64,000 nucleotides of DNA. Source: Photobacterium salinisoli (lineage in GTDB: Bacteria > Pseudomonadota > Gammaproteobacteria > Enterobacterales > Vibrionaceae). Positions 19,513 through 29,283 of the stretch are shown here, in pieces. The notes under the pieces were generated by a model. That model was not told where the DNA came from, searched no databases, and was given only the letters and a program-made list of their open reading frames with translations. Where the stretch lies: NCBI RefSeq assembly GCF_003614885.1, contig NZ_QZMS01000007.1, positions 558,001 through 622,000 on the forward strand, given 5' to 3'. The position numbers and the translations under genes were made by a program. Each line of letters opens with the position of its first letter. The first letter of the stretch is position 1.

Positions 19513-20730
19513 ATGTATGTCGCTCAACCCGGTCATATCGATCATATCAAAAGAAACAATGCCGGAAGCGTCTACAAACTTATCGATCAGTATGGGCCTA
19601 TTTCCCGTATCGAGCTGTCGAAAAAGAGCCAGTTAGCGCCAGCCAGTATTACCAAAATCACCCGTGAGCTGTTTGACGGGCATCTGATCAAAGAAGCTGA
19701 AATTCAGGAATCAGGCAACCGTGGCCGTCCGGCTATTGGTCTAGTGCCTGATAATGATGGCTGGCAATTTTTAGGCATTCGTCTTGGTCGCGGATATCTG
19801 ACTATCGCACTGCATGAGCAGGGCGGCGATATCCTGTTTGAAGAGCGGCAGGATATCGAAGAGCTGGCACAAAATGATGTGTTGCAGAAGTTGCTCGGTG
19901 AAATCGAGTCCTTTTTTGCCCGCCACGCCAAACAGCTGGATCGTATTACTGCCATTGCTGTTTCCTTACCGGGCTTAGTGAATTCCGATAAAGGCATGGT
20001 GCTGCAAATGCCGCACTATGAGGTAAAAGATTTGCCTTTGGGACCGGCAATTCATGAAGCAACGGGCCTGCCGGTGTTTATCGGTAATGATACCCGCTCC
20101 TGGGCGCTGGCTGAGCAATTGTTTGGCAATGCCAAAGATGTCGCGAACTCTATTCTGATCTCCATTCATCACGGAGTGGGGGCGGGCATCATACTGGACA
20201 ATAAGGTGCTGCAGGGGCGGATCGGAAACATCGGTGAGCTTGGCCATATTCAGATTCAGCCTGATGGCCTGCCCTGTTATTGTGGCAACAAAGGATGCCT
20301 GGAAACGGTAGCCAGTTTGCAGGCCGTCAGGCAGCAGGTGAAATCGCGTCTGGCGTTGGGCGAGGCGTCATCCTTATACGGCAAAGAACTGACGATCGAG
20401 ACTATTTGCGAGGCTGCCGTTCAGGGCGATCCGCTGGCTTATCAGGTGATTACTGAACTGGGCTTCCACTTAGGCAGGGCCATTGCCATTATGGTTAATT
20501 TGTTTAACCCTGAGAAGGTGCTGATCGGCGGGGAATTCAATCAGGCCAAATCTGTGTTGTATCCTGCCATTATTGAGTGTGTGAAGAGCCAGTCTTTACC
20601 GGTTTATAACCAGGATCTCCGTATTGAAGAAACCAGTTTTTATACTCAGGCGACTATGCCTGCCGCCGCGCTGGTGAAACAGGCCATGTATGATGGTCAC
20701 CTGCTGGTGAAACTGATTGAGGAAGGCTAG
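19513..20730 (+). CDS. mlc: Mlc-type ROK-family transcriptional repressor
   Basis: 405 residues from the ATG at 19513 (MYVAQPGHIDHIK), which matches the N-terminus of Mlc/DgsA. A winged-helix DNA-binding domain (about 10-75, with APASITKITRELFDGHLIKE and GNRGRPA) is followed by a ROK sugar-kinase-like domain. The zinc-binding motif CYCGNKGCLE and the GHIQIQPDG sequence are present. Mlc represses genes for glucose and other PTS uptake and is titrated by unphosphorylated EIICB-Glc. NagC is the close paralogue, but the overall sequence is nearer to Mlc. The gene stands alone with a strong terminator. Confidence 0.85.
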   Translation: MYVAQPGHIDHIKRNNAGSVYKLIDQYGPISRIELSKKSQLAPASITKITRELFDGHLIKEAEIQESGNRGRPAIGLVPDNDGWQFLGIRLGRGYLTIALHEQGGDILFEERQDIEELAQNDVLQKLLGEIESFFARHAKQLDRITAIAVSLPGLVNSDKGMVLQMPHYEVKDLPLGPAIHEATGLPVFIGNDTRSWALAEQLFGNAKDVANSILISIHHGVGAGIILDNKVLQGRIGNIGELGHIQIQPDGLPCYCGNKGCLETVASLQAVRQQVKSRLALGEASSLYGKELTIETICEAAVQGDPLAYQVITELGFHLGRAIAIMVNLFNPEKVLIGGEFNQAKSVLYPAIIECVKSQSLPVYNQDLRIEETSFYTQATMPAAALVKQAMYDGHLLVKLIEEG

Positions 20731-20757
20731 CAGTTGTCAGCAAGCAGCCATTGAACT

Positions 20758-20789
20758 ACGCAGCGAATGACCTGTCCGCTGCGTTTTTT
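20758..20789 (+). terminator. Rho-independent terminator of mlc
   Basis: ACGCAGCG (20758-20765) and CGCTGCGT (20777-20784) form an 8-bp stem over 11 bases, followed by a run of six Ts. Confidence 0.88.
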
Positions 20790-20851
20790 ATGTGTAATAC
20801 CCGCTATCAGCCAGACTTAAAGTAAGCGCCGCGGCAACAAGGAGAACCATC

Positions 20852-21217
20852 ATGAAAACGAACAAAATCACTGTGTTTTATGACGGAGCCTGCCCGACCT
20901 GTGTTCGCGACCGGAAATGGTATGAATCCTGGCTGGGGAAGCATCCGCATCGGGTTAAATGGTACGACATTACCGGAAAAGATGAAGAGTTGGCAGCGAT
21001 GGGCATTGTGCCATCCAGAGCGCTGCGGGAGCTACACGTTCAGGACAGCAACGGAGCGGTCCACAAGGAAATGGATGCCTATATATTGCTGTTGAAGCAA
21101 ATCTGGTGGATGCGGCCTGTGGCCTGGTTAATGGCACTGCCCGGCATCAGGCATGTGCTGTCCGCAGTCTATCGCCGCATGGTCGATCAACGGTTAGCCC
21201 GAGAGGGGCGGGGTTAA
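20852..21217 (+). CDS. DCC-family (DUF393) thiol-disulfide oxidoreductase-like protein
   Basis: 121 residues. The family signature YDGACPTC occurs near the N-terminus, giving a thioredoxin-like CxxC (C14, C17), and a conserved REL segment follows about residue 60. DCC proteins are small predicted thiol-disulfide oxidoreductases whose partners are not known. The hydrophobic C-terminal part (VAWLMALPGIRHVLSAVYRR) may contact the membrane. A good RBS, GGAGAACCATC, precedes the ATG. The gene converges on the LON-domain gene with only nine bases between the stops. Confidence 0.82.
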   Translation: MKTNKITVFYDGACPTCVRDRKWYESWLGKHPHRVKWYDITGKDEELAAMGIVPSRALRELHVQDSNGAVHKEMDAYILLLKQIWWMRPVAWLMALPGIRHVLSAVYRRMVDQRLAREGRG

Positions 21218-21226
21218 ACGGCTGCG

Positions 21227-21799
21227 TTATATATCGTCGTGTCTGAGCTCTTCATCTATCACATTGTGCAGGAACGACAGCGCAGCACGATGGTCGTTTC
21301 TGCTCATAAACCATTGTTTTTGATTGGTTTCTAAAGGCAGAATTTCGAGCCACCGCTGGCAGACCCAGGCCATGTCAGTAAAATCGGGGTCCGGGTAGTT
21401 CGCTGCGTAATCGGGATATTCATCAAACAAGGCTTCCAGGCTATTGGCAATGGGCTTGTCGATGAAGCGGGTAGAACTGGACGTCCAGTTTTTTATCGCA
21501 CTGACTTCACCTAATCTCAGCCCGTCTTTTTCCTGCCAGTGATTGTTAATGACGAATTTTTCTATCCCCCGTATAGTGATGCCCAGTAATCCGTCAGGTA
21601 ATTGTTCAAAATCTGTGATTTCGACCCGGGTGCCGAAGTGACACAGCGAATCACCATCTTTCATACATAAGCCAAAACCATCGCCTGAGGACATCGCCAT
21701 TGTCACCAAACGGGTGTAGCGGGGCTCAAAAATTCTCAGTTTGCTGACGCCTCCCGGCAAGACATAGAGCCTGAGCGGGAAAAGGGGTAACTGCATCAT
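21227..21799 (-). CDS. LON peptidase N-terminal domain protein
   Basis: 190 residues that correspond only to the N-terminal substrate-binding (LAN/PUA-like) domain of Lon. It begins MMQLPLFPLRLYVLPGGV, and RIFEPRYTRLV near residue 25 is the family hallmark. There is no AAA+ ATPase and no Ser-Lys protease dyad, so it is not a protease on its own. Such stand-alone proteins are common in Proteobacteria and are poorly characterised; an adaptor role is sometimes suggested. A single-gene unit. Confidence 0.83.
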   Translation of the reverse strand: MMQLPLFPLRLYVLPGGVSKLRIFEPRYTRLVTMAMSSGDGFGLCMKDGDSLCHFGTRVEITDFEQLPDGLLGITIRGIEKFVINNHWQEKDGLRLGEVSAIKNWTSSSTRFIDKPIANSLEALFDEYPDYAANYPDPDFTDMAWVCQRWLEILPLETNQKQWFMSRNDHRAALSFLHNVIDEELRHDDI

Positions 21800-21923
21800 A
21801 CTTAGCCTTCTGACAGCATGTTTGTAAAAGGCCGCTAAATGGTGCGAGGTACATGACGGCCTTATAATGACTCTTACATAGAGTATATCTGGTTAAACAT
21901 GAGGATCTGTCTGTTTTTCGATA

Positions 21924-23237
21924 TTAGTGCAATGATTGTAAAATAGCGAAAACAAGTTTTTTAAGTTGCTGATTATTAATAATAAATGGCGGCATGATGT
22001 AGATAAGTCGACCGAATGGACGAATCCAGACACCATTGTCTACAAAACTTTGCTGTATCGTGACCATGTCCACAGGTTCATACAGCTCCACCACCCCAAT
22101 CGCCCCGAGCCAGCGAACGGCTTTCACTTTGTCTGACTGAGCTACCGCGGGCAGTAATTCGGCCAGTTGCGCTTCAATCTGGTTGACCTGCTGCTGCCAT
22201 TCCCCCGTTTCCAGCAAAGACAGACTGGCATTGGCCACGGCGCAGGCCAGCGGATTGCCCATGAAAGTCGGACCGTGCATAAAACAGCCTGCGGCACCGC
22301 TGCATACGGTATCGGCAAGGTGCCTGGTGGTCAGGGTTGCCGCCAGCGTCATATAGCCGCCGGTCAGTGCTTTGCCGACACACATGATATCCGGGCTGAT
22401 GCCGGCATGTTCACAGGCGAAGAGTTTACCTGTGCGGCCAAACCCGGTTGCAATCTCATCGACAATCAGCAACACACCATAGACATCACACAGTTCGCGC
22501 ACACGGCGAAGAAAGGTAGGATGATAGATACGCATCCCTCCGGCGCCCTGAACAACAGGTTCCAGGATGACAGCGGCAATGTCCTGATGATGTTGGTCCA
22601 GCCGGGAGGCGAAGTCTGCAATGTCACTCTCATCCCACTCGTCATGAAAACCGAGCGCAGGTGAATCCGCAAAAAGATGCTCTGGCAGAAAACCTTTATA
22701 CAGGCTGTGCATTGAATTGTCGGGATCAGTAACCGACATAGCGGCAAAGGTATCACCGTGATAACCATGCCGCAGCGTCAGGAATTTCGCCCGCGATTCA
22801 CCTTTGGCGTGCCAGTACTGAAGCGCCATCTTCAAAGCCACTTCCACCGATACTGAACCGGAATCTGCCAGGAATACCTGCTGTAAGGGTTCAGGCGTCA
22901 TGGCAATCAGTTTGCGGCACAATTCAACAGCAGGCTGGTGGGTCAGGCCGCCGAACATGACATGCGACATTTTGCCCAGCTGATCCTGTGCGGCCTGATT
23001 CAGCACCGGGTGATTATAACCGTGAATCGCTGACCACCAGGAAGACATGCCATCAATCAATTCCCGGCCATCTTCAAGATACAGGGTCACGCCATCAGCA
23101 TGAGTCACTGGGTAGCAGGGAAGCGGGTTGATGGTGGAAGTGTACGGGTGCCAGACGTGCTGACGATCGTAATCCAAATCCACCTGTGATGCAGTCAAGT
23201 GGTTGGAGGAGTTCTCTTTGGTGGTGATATTTTGCAC
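21924..23237 (-). CDS. bioA: Adenosylmethionine-8-amino-7-oxononanoate aminotransferase
   Basis: 437 residues if translation starts at the GTG at 23237, which has AAGG nine bases upstream; a TTG at 23198 (before [15 protein letters not shown]) would give an N-terminus closer to E. coli BioA but lacks an RBS. Class III PLP aminotransferase: HVWHPYTS and [16 protein letters not shown] at the N-terminus, the PLP-phosphate region, [11 protein letters not shown], and the lysine in [11 protein letters not shown] that should bind PLP. It uses S-adenosylmethionine as amino donor to turn KAPA into DAPA. It diverges from bioB across the BirA operator, as in E. coli. Confidence 0.93.
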   Translation of the reverse strand: MQNITTKENSSNHLTASQVDLDYDRQHVWHPYTSTINPLPCYPVTHADGVTLYLEDGRELIDGMSSWWSAIHGYNHPVLNQAAQDQLGKMSHVMFGGLTHQPAVELCRKLIAMTPEPLQQVFLADSGSVSVEVALKMALQYWHAKGESRAKFLTLRHGYHGDTFAAMSVTDPDNSMHSLYKGFLPEHLFADSPALGFHDEWDESDIADFASRLDQHHQDIAAVILEPVVQGAGGMRIYHPTFLRRVRELCDVYGVLLIVDEIATGFGRTGKLFACEHAGISPDIMCVGKALTGGYMTLAATLTTRHLADTVCSGAAGCFMHGPTFMGNPLACAVANASLSLLETGEWQQQVNQIEAQLAELLPAVAQSDKVKAVRWLGAIGVVELYEPVDMVTIQQSFVDNGVWIRPFGRLIYIMPPFIINNQQLKKLVFAILQSLH

Positions 23238-23240
23238 AGA

Positions 23241-23298
23241 TGTAAACCTTGTGTTTTCTTTGTGGTTGACAGTGTACTTGCTCAAAGTAGACTTGCAA
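23241..23298. promoter_or_regulatory. BirA operator and divergent bioA/bioB promoters
   Basis: TGTAAACC (23241-23248), 15 bases, then GGTTGACA (23264-23271) is a one-mismatch dyad of the known BirA operator. A rightward promoter overlaps it: TTGACA at 23266-23271, 16 bases, TAGACT at 23288-23293, toward bioB. A leftward one reads TTGCAA (23298-23293), 16 bases, TACACT (23276-23271), toward bioA. Biotinoyl-AMP-bound BirA would block both. A further GGTTTACA half-site (23365-23372) overlaps the bioB RBS. Confidence 0.8.
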
Positions 23299-23373
23299 GT
23301 ATTCAAACCCGTGTAATTGTTGCGGTTATCGCGTCAAGCTGCGGGACATAAGAACAATTAAAGAGGTTTACAC

Positions 23374-24426
23374 GTGGAAGTAAGACACGATTGGAGCGTT
23401 GCAGAAGTTCAGGCGCTGTTTGAAAAACCCTTCATGGATTTAGTGTTTGAAGCGCAGCAAATTCACCGTCAGTACCATGAACCCAACAAGGTTCAGGTCA
23501 GTACCTTGCTGTCGATCAAAACCGGTGCCTGCCCGGAAGACTGTAAGTACTGCCCGCAAAGCGCCCACTATCGTACCGACGTTGACCGCGAACGCCTGAT
23601 GGAAGTGGAGCGGGTGCTGGATGCGGCAGAAAAAGCCAAAAGCTCGGGTGCGACACGTTTCTGTATGGGCGCAGCATGGAAAAACCCGAAAGAACGCGAT
23701 ATGCCTTACCTGCTGGAAATGGTACGTGGTGTGAAGTCTATGGGGCTGGAAACCTGTATGACGCTGGGCATGATTACCGGCGATCAGGCCAACACGCTGG
23801 CTGATGCCGGTCTGGATTACTATAACCACAATCTGGATACCTCACCTGAGTATTACGGCAATATCATTACCACCCGTACTTATCAGGATCGCCTGGATAC
23901 ATTGTCACATGTCCGTGATGCCGGTATGAAAATTTGCTCTGGCGGCATCATAGGCATGGGCGAAAGCGCCCGGGACAGGGCTGGCCTGCTTGTTGAGCTG
24001 GCGAACCTGCCGGTACACCCGGAAAGTGTGCCTATTAATATGCTGGTTAAAGTCAAAGGCACGCCACTGGATAGTGTGGATGATGTCGATCCGCTGGACT
24101 TTGTCCGTATTATTGCGGTGGCCCGTATTATGATGCCGGCTTCTGCTGTTCGTTTGTCGGCGGGCCGTGAGGGAATGAGTGAAGAAACCCAGACACTGTG
24201 CTTTATGGCGGGCGCAAACTCTGTGTTCTATGGATGCAAGCTGCTGACCACGTCGAATCCGGAAGAAGACAAAGACATGCAGTTGTTTAATAAGCTGGGT
24301 ATAAACCGGCAGGAAAAAGCCGCTAAGCCGGATGAGTATCAGGAGCAGGAACTGCTGGGTCAGGTAGCACAGCGCGTGGCTGCCCGCCCGGCAGCCGATG
24401 ACTTGTTCTACGATGCCTCTGTTTAA
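23374..24426 (+). CDS. bioB: Biotin synthase
   Basis: 350 residues from the GTG at 23374, preceded by AGAGG at a spacing of seven; the N-terminus MEVRHDW matches Vibrio BioB. Radical-SAM protein with the CX3CX2C cluster motif C53, C57, C60 (CPEDCKYC) and [12 protein letters not shown] further on; RLSAGREGM carries the conserved arginine at the [2Fe-2S] site. BioB inserts sulfur into dethiobiotin to make biotin. It is the first gene of the bioBFCD operon, and its last bases overlap bioF. Confidence 0.97.
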   Translation: MEVRHDWSVAEVQALFEKPFMDLVFEAQQIHRQYHEPNKVQVSTLLSIKTGACPEDCKYCPQSAHYRTDVDRERLMEVERVLDAAEKAKSSGATRFCMGAAWKNPKERDMPYLLEMVRGVKSMGLETCMTLGMITGDQANTLADAGLDYYNHNLDTSPEYYGNIITTRTYQDRLDTLSHVRDAGMKICSGGIIGMGESARDRAGLLVELANLPVHPESVPINMLVKVKGTPLDSVDDVDPLDFVRIIAVARIMMPASAVRLSAGREGMSEETQTLCFMAGANSVFYGCKLLTTSNPEEDKDMQLFNKLGINRQEKAAKPDEYQEQELLGQVAQRVAARPAADDLFYDASV

Positions 24427-25612
24427 TTCCCGGATAGCACAGTCCCTGAGTCAGCGACAGACTCAGGGACTGTATCGCCAGAGACAGCCACTCAACAGGC
24501 AGCCATCCTGCGTGCAGTTTGCCAACAGACAGCAAGCGCATATCAACTTCTCCAGTAACGATTATCTGGGACTGGCTCAGTGCCCGGAATTAATCGCGGC
24601 CTGGCAGCAGGGGCTGTCTGTGTATGGTGCAGGCAGTGGTGGTTCACCTCTGGTAACCGGGCATCACGCACCGCATGCAGAACTGGAGCGTCGGCTGGCG
24701 GATTGGCTGGGGTACGACAGAGCCTTGCTTTTCAGTACCGGATTCAGTGCCAATCAGGCAGTGCTTTTTGCCTTACTCGGCAAATCAGATCGGCTGATCC
24801 AGGATAAGCTCAATCATGCCTCTCTGATGGAAGCGGGCCTCTTATCACCGGCGATAATGCGCCGCTTTGCCCACAACGATCTCAATGCCCTGCAGGCATT
24901 ACTGAATGCTGGCTCAGACGATGGTGCCGCCACTCTGGTGGTGACTGAAGGTGTGTTCAGTATGGATGGTGATCAGGCGCCGCTGGCGGAGATCTCTGCC
25001 CTGTGCCGCGCTTCGCAAAGCTGGCTGATGGTTGACGAAGCCCATGGTTGCGGGGTGCTGGGGGAAGGCGGCCGTGGCAGTGCGGCGCTGGCTGGCATTA
25101 AACCTGAGATCTGCATTGTGACGTTTGGTAAAGCCTTCGGCATGCAGGGAGCGGCGGTGTTGTGCAGCGATGATGTCGCCGAGTATCTGATTCAGTTTGC
25201 GCGGCATTATATTTACTCCACAGCGATGCCACCGGCACAGGCTCATGCACTGTGCACCGCCTGCGATCTGGTCCAGAGCGGAGACTGGCGCAGGGATAAA
25301 CTGGCGGCACTAGGGCACATTCTCAATGACGAACTGCTGCCGGAAGTGGGTCTGGTTGCGACAGAAACGCCAATCAAACCTGTATTGCTGGGCAGCAGTG
25401 AACTGGCCACCCGCTTGTCAGCGTCGCTGGCTGAAAAAGGTATCTGGGTGTCGGCTATCCGCCCGCCGACTGTGCCGCTCAATCAGGCCAGGTTACGTAT
25501 CACCCTCTCAGCCAGCCATACAGAGAAACAAGTCAAAGCGTTGGCAACATCGTTGAATGCGTCTTTTGAAGAGGTACAGGATGCAGGAAATCAGTCCGAC
25601 AGTGGCTGTTAA
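24413..25612 (+). CDS. bioF: 8-amino-7-oxononanoate synthase
   Basis: 399 residues from the ATG at 24413 ([20 protein letters not shown]), inside the end of bioB; an in-frame ATG at 24398 is possible, and neither has a strong RBS, which fits translational coupling. Alpha-oxoamine synthase fold type I PLP enzyme: [34 protein letters not shown], and [12 protein letters not shown] with the PLP lysine. It joins pimeloyl-ACP and L-alanine to give KAPA. It ends 32 bases inside bioC. Confidence 0.96.
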   Translation: MPLFNSRIAQSLSQRQTQGLYRQRQPLNRQPSCVQFANRQQAHINFSSNDYLGLAQCPELIAAWQQGLSVYGAGSGGSPLVTGHHAPHAELERRLADWLGYDRALLFSTGFSANQAVLFALLGKSDRLIQDKLNHASLMEAGLLSPAIMRRFAHNDLNALQALLNAGSDDGAATLVVTEGVFSMDGDQAPLAEISALCRASQSWLMVDEAHGCGVLGEGGRGSAALAGIKPEICIVTFGKAFGMQGAAVLCSDDVAEYLIQFARHYIYSTAMPPAQAHALCTACDLVQSGDWRRDKLAALGHILNDELLPEVGLVATETPIKPVLLGSSELATRLSASLAEKGIWVSAIRPPTVPLNQARLRITLSASHTEKQVKALATSLNASFEEVQDAGNQSDSGC

Positions 25613-26408
25613 GCCACAGAATCAGAGCTTGTCTGGTCTCAACAAGCAGGCGATTGCCGCCCGTTTTGGTAAAGCCGCAAAGCATTATGACCAATCGGCG
25701 GCGTTTCAGCGGCTGGTCGGGCATCAATTGCTGAAGACATTGCCCTGCCTGCCGGAAGGCAGCCACTGGCTGGATGTCGGATGCGGAACCGGGTATTTCA
25801 CTCGCCAGTTGCAAACCAGGCGCTACCAGACCACAGCCGTTGATCTGTCAGAACCAATGCTGGCTCAGGCCAGGGTTCGCTGTGACGGTGAAGGGGCGTT
25901 TTGTGTCGCTGATGCCGAATCGCTGCCGTTTCCGGACAACTATTTTGATGCGGCTTTTTCCAGCCTGGCCCTGCAATGGTGCTCTGATCTGGCCGTTCCG
26001 TTACGGGAGTTGCAGCGAGTCGTCAAACCGGGCGGGGTGATTGGAATCACCACGCTGGCAGAGGGCACATTGTTTGAGCTTGAGCGCGCGTGGCAATCGG
26101 TTGATACGCAATTGCATGTTAATCAGTTCGACTCTGTTACTCAGCTTTCACAGGCTGTAGCAGATGCCGGCTTGAATGCAGCAGAGATATCGGTTGAGCC
26201 AGTGGTTATGCATTATCAGCGTGCGCTGGATTTAATGAAGGATCTTAAGGGGATAGGTGCAACTCACCTGTCTGAGCAACGTCGGCAAGGGATGTTCGGT
26301 CGGACGGCGTTGAACCGGATAGAAAATGCGTATGCGCGTTTTCGCGACAGTACGGGTCAGTTACCCGCAACGTATCAAGTTTGTTTTGGAGTGTTCACCA
26401 ATGGCTAA
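25581..26408 (+). CDS. bioC: Malonyl-ACP O-methyltransferase
   Basis: 275 residues from the ATG at 25581, which has GAGG seven bases upstream within the bioF reading frame. Class I SAM-dependent methyltransferase: motif I is HWLDVGCGTGYFTRQL, and FDAAFSSLALQW and LKPGG-like VVKPGGVIGITT follow. BioC methylates the malonyl-ACP carboxyl so that fatty acid synthesis can build the pimeloyl chain. The N-terminus is about 25 residues longer than in E. coli. It overlaps bioD by eight bases. Confidence 0.93.
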   Translation: MQEISPTVAVKPQNQSLSGLNKQAIAARFGKAAKHYDQSAAFQRLVGHQLLKTLPCLPEGSHWLDVGCGTGYFTRQLQTRRYQTTAVDLSEPMLAQARVRCDGEGAFCVADAESLPFPDNYFDAAFSSLALQWCSDLAVPLRELQRVVKPGGVIGITTLAEGTLFELERAWQSVDTQLHVNQFDSVTQLSQAVADAGLNAAEISVEPVVMHYQRALDLMKDLKGIGATHLSEQRRQGMFGRTALNRIENAYARFRDSTGQLPATYQVCFGVFTNG

Positions 26409-27099
26409 CGCATTTTTTGTTACAGGAACCGATACCGATGCAGGGAAAACGGTTGTTACCCGTACTTTAATTGAATCCAGTGTCCGCGCCGGGCAAAAAA
26501 CGGCAGGGTTTAAACCGATTGCGTCAGGCAGCACCCTGACCGCTTATGGTATGCGTAATGCTGATGCGCTGTTTTTGCAAGCCGCTTCGCAGCCCGAATT
26601 ACAGTATGAAGAAGTTAACCCTTATACGTTTGAGCCGCCCATTGCACCTCACATTGCGGCTAAGCAGGCAGGCATTAGCATAGATCCTGTCAGATTGTCT
26701 GAAGGCTTATCAAAGCTCAAGAGCAAGAATGATGTGGTGTTTGTTGAAGGTGCCGGGGGCTGGCGTGTTCCTCTTTCCGACACCATGAAACTGTCTGATT
26801 GGGTAAAGCAGGAGGAAATGGCAGTCATATTAGTGGTGGGCGTGAAACTGGGTTGTCTGAACCATGCGATGCTGACCGCTGAAGCGATTCAAAATGATGG
26901 CCTGACATTGGCAGGGTGGGTAGCTAACCTTGTTGATCCGGATACCCATTGTTACGAGGATAACCTGAAGTACCTTGAAACTTATCTGCCAGCCCCTAAG
27001 TTAGGTGAGATCCCATATTTGCCCGGTATTGCCAAGCGAGACTTAACGGCTTACCTGAATATGGCCCTGTTGGCACCAACGACGTCCAGTTCTTTATAA
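26401..27099 (+). CDS. bioD: Dethiobiotin synthetase
   Basis: 232 residues from the ATG at 26401, preceded by GGAG nine bases upstream. The P-loop GTDTDAGKT lies at residues 8-16, the substrate lysine region GFKPIASG near 40, and VEGAGGWRVPL near 115. BioD closes the ureido ring of dethiobiotin from DAPA, CO2 and ATP. Last gene of the bioBFCD operon; a GC-rich hairpin follows four bases after its stop. bioH is not in the window. Confidence 0.96.
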   Translation: MANAFFVTGTDTDAGKTVVTRTLIESSVRAGQKTAGFKPIASGSTLTAYGMRNADALFLQAASQPELQYEEVNPYTFEPPIAPHIAAKQAGISIDPVRLSEGLSKLKSKNDVVFVEGAGGWRVPLSDTMKLSDWVKQEEMAVILVVGVKLGCLNHAMLTAEAIQNDGLTLAGWVANLVDPDTHCYEDNLKYLETYLPAPKLGEIPYLPGIAKRDLTAYLNMALLAPTTSSSL

Positions 27100-27102
27100 T
27101 AT

Positions 27103-27131
27103 GACAGCGCCGCCAGCAAGGCGGCGCTGTC
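27103..27131. terminator. GC-rich hairpin between bioD and the convergent membrane-protein gene
   Basis: GACAGCGCCGCC (27103-27114) and GGCGGCGCTGTC (27120-27131) form a perfect 12-bp stem over 5 bases. It has no T-run on either strand, but its position between converging genes suggests bidirectional termination. Confidence 0.6.
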
Positions 27132-27145
27132 GCATCTGAATGGTG

Positions 27146-27808
27146 TTAAGCGCGTTGCTTTTTGTTGACCAGACCTGGCAAGCAATACCAGATTGCAGCG
27201 GACAGAATTAAACTATAACCCAGCAACTCAACCCCTTCTTCAGCCAGATTTTTTACTTCTCGCATATAGTTATCCTGCATCGCGGTTTGCCATATCTCTC
27301 CCATACCAAACAGGCGAGAGAATACCAGCAGGGTAGCCATGCCGCCCAGCATCAGACCGAAACTGGCGTGTTTGCTGTATCGACTGAGTGATTGTTGTGT
27401 TGTCGTCAGGTGTTTACGGGCATATGCTATTCCCAGCACCGCGACCACGACAGCCGGGAATTTCCAGAAGCCGTGCCAGATAAGGTCCAGTAACCCGTCC
27501 AGTTCACGGATCAGCAACACCATAAAAAACGCAGAAACCAGAACAGCAAAGCCTTTCTGGCCGGGCTGTTTAATCGCCACGCCCAAAAAGAGTGCACTGG
27601 TTAAAAACAAAAAGAGTTCCTGAGTATATTCAACGAGCGAATTCTCGCCAAGGTTGCCACTCAGTTGCAGCATTTCGATTTTAATAATAAATGCTGCGAT
27701 AGCAGCCATAACGGCAATAGCCATAAAAAGAGCAACTGGAGTGAGCAGAGGATTCACGCTTTCGTGTGAAGCGGCGCTATCCATAGCGGTTGAATAGGGC
27801 TTGTTCAT
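27146..27808 (-). CDS. Conserved membrane protein of unknown function
   Basis: 220 residues with about six predicted membrane helices: near 24-44, 60-78, 86-104, 113-128, 148-166 and 196-212. Charged residues lie at helix edges in a recurring pattern (EYTQELFLF, LIRELDGLLD, EEGVELLGYS), which may mark a functional core. I do not recognise the family. RBS AGGTAG precedes the ATG. It is convergent with bioD and followed (upstream) by a tiny gene in the same direction, probably under a separate promoter because a terminator lies between. Confidence 0.7.
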   Translation of the reverse strand: MNKPYSTAMDSAASHESVNPLLTPVALFMAIAVMAAIAAFIIKIEMLQLSGNLGENSLVEYTQELFLFLTSALFLGVAIKQPGQKGFAVLVSAFFMVLLIRELDGLLDLIWHGFWKFPAVVVAVLGIAYARKHLTTTQQSLSRYSKHASFGLMLGGMATLLVFSRLFGMGEIWQTAMQDNYMREVKNLAEEGVELLGYSLILSAAIWYCLPGLVNKKQRA

Positions 27809-27906
27809 AATCTACCTGTACAGTGTTCATAATGATTTTTGGGACTAGTATCACATATCCATTCTGAATGAGAACTGTCGTAGATGTAATATGACGCAGA
27901 AATGAC

Positions 27907-27928
27907 AAAACCTCCGGACGGAGGTTTT
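27907..27928 (-). terminator. Terminator downstream of the 51-residue gene
   Basis: AAAACCTCC (27907-27915) and GGAGGTTTT (27920-27928) form a 9-bp stem with a 4-base loop; the minus strand reads TTTTGTCATTTC at the end. It follows the tiny gene by 28 bases. Confidence 0.75.
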
Positions 27929-27956
27929 GGCTAAATGATGTTAAAAGCGGCTGGGA

Positions 27957-28112
27957 TTAATTATCACCCAGTACAGCGGCAGAATCCATCGCCTCGGCTG
28001 TCTTAGACGCAGCCGGGTCAATCCCCAGCTCTGCGCAGGCTTCTTCAGCCGTCATGCCAAGATGGCAACGCAGGATATCAATTGCGACTTGGTAGTTTTC
28101 TTGGTCAGCCAT
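27957..28112 (-). CDS. Small acidic protein, 51 residues
   Basis: Open reading frame from the ATG at 28112 to a TAA at 27957-27959, with an excellent RBS GGAGGCAAG directly before the ATG and a terminator directly after, which supports a real gene. The product begins MADQENYQVAIDILRCH and contains GMTAEEACAELGIDP, a helix-turn-helix-like amphipathic stretch; net charge is clearly acidic. It has no signal peptide or membrane segment. I do not recognise a family. A gene of similar position between bioD and htpX exists in some Vibrio genomes (from memory). Confidence 0.65.
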   Translation of the reverse strand: MADQENYQVAIDILRCHLGMTAEEACAELGIDPAASKTAEAMDSAAVLGDN

Positions 28113-28389
28113 CTTGCCTCCTTGTTAGATACTGTGAATGCGAATACGCAACGACAATAGAGAATGGTGACATCTTATACAATACGACCAAAGTCTAAGG
28201 CCCTGCTAAGTGAACAAACCATGACTTTTGTCTCAGAAGCGGATATCCCTTACCAAAAGTAACAATTTCCTGCTTCCGCTTGTTTTTAGATTAAACGACC
28301 ATACTATAAGTACCATCTTATTGATACGCCAGCCATCGGGAAGGCGTATAAGCATTTGACACCCAGACCTTTGTTGGAGAAAGAAAGGT

Positions 28390-29268
28390 ATGAAGCGAAT
28401 TGGCTTGTTCCTGGCAACCAACCTTGCCGTAATGCTGGTATTCAGCATTGTGCTCAATATTATTTATGCCGTCACTGATTTACAACCAGGCAGCTTAAAC
28501 GGCCTGTTAGTTATGGCGGTGCTGTTTGGTTTTGGCGGTTCTTTGATTTCCCTCTTCATGTCAAAGTCCATGGCGCTGAGATCTGTAGGCGGTATGGTCA
28601 TTGAACATCCACGTAATGAAACCGAACACTGGCTGATGGAAACCGTGGCACGTCAGGCCAAGCAGTCTGGTATTGGTATGCCGACTGTGGCTGTTTATGA
28701 TTCACCGGATATCAATGCGTTCGCAACAGGTGCCAAGCGTGATGAATCTTTGGTGGCTGTTTCTACCGGGCTGCTGCACAGCATGACCCGTGATGAAGCC
28801 GAGGCTGTTCTGGCGCACGAAGTCAGCCATATTGCCAATGGTGATATGGTAACCATGACCTTGCTGCAGGGGGTGGTGAACACCTTTGTGATTTTTGTCT
28901 CCCGTATTATCGCGGGTGCTGTCAGCGGCGTGAGTAACAACAATGAAGAAGGTGAGGGCGGTAGTTTCATGACCTACTTCATCGTTTCGACCATTATGGA
29001 ATTACTGTTCGGCTTCCTGGCCAGCATCATTACCATGTGGTACAGCCGTCACCGTGAATTTAAAGCCGATGCCGGTTCTGCGCATCTGGTCGGTAAAGAG
29101 AAGATGATCGCTGCTCTGGAGCGTCTGAAAGTCAGCCAGGAGTCTCATCTGGAAGGCTCAATGATGGCGTTTGGCATCAACGGCAAGAAAACCTTGTCTG
29201 AGCTTTTCATGACACACCCACCACTGGACAAGCGTATTGATGCGTTGCGTCGTGGTGAGCATCTGTAA
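28390..29268 (+). CDS. htpX: Membrane zinc metalloprotease HtpX
   Basis: 292 residues, the normal length. Two N-terminal membrane helices (about 4-26 and 36-56) precede the cytoplasmic M48 peptidase domain with the zinc motif HEVSH (H143, E144, H147) and the third ligand in the [13 protein letters not shown] segment. Further hydrophobic stretches lie at about 158-178 and 196-216. HtpX degrades misfolded inner-membrane proteins with FtsH. Upstream, CTTGTT (28279) and ACCAT (28298) faintly recall a sigma-32 promoter, which E. coli htpX has, but the match is weak. Confidence 0.95.
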   Translation: MKRIGLFLATNLAVMLVFSIVLNIIYAVTDLQPGSLNGLLVMAVLFGFGGSLISLFMSKSMALRSVGGMVIEHPRNETEHWLMETVARQAKQSGIGMPTVAVYDSPDINAFATGAKRDESLVAVSTGLLHSMTRDEAEAVLAHEVSHIANGDMVTMTLLQGVVNTFVIFVSRIIAGAVSGVSNNNEEGEGGSFMTYFIVSTIMELLFGFLASIITMWYSRHREFKADAGSAHLVGKEKMIAALERLKVSQESHLEGSMMAFGINGKKTLSELFMTHPPLDKRIDALRRGEHL

Positions 29269-29283
29269 TTACCCGGACTAACG

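Noticed and set aside
28279..28303. Sigma-32 heat-shock promoter for htpX
   Set aside because: CTTGTT and ACCAT are at a fair spacing but differ at several consensus bases; too weak to annotate.
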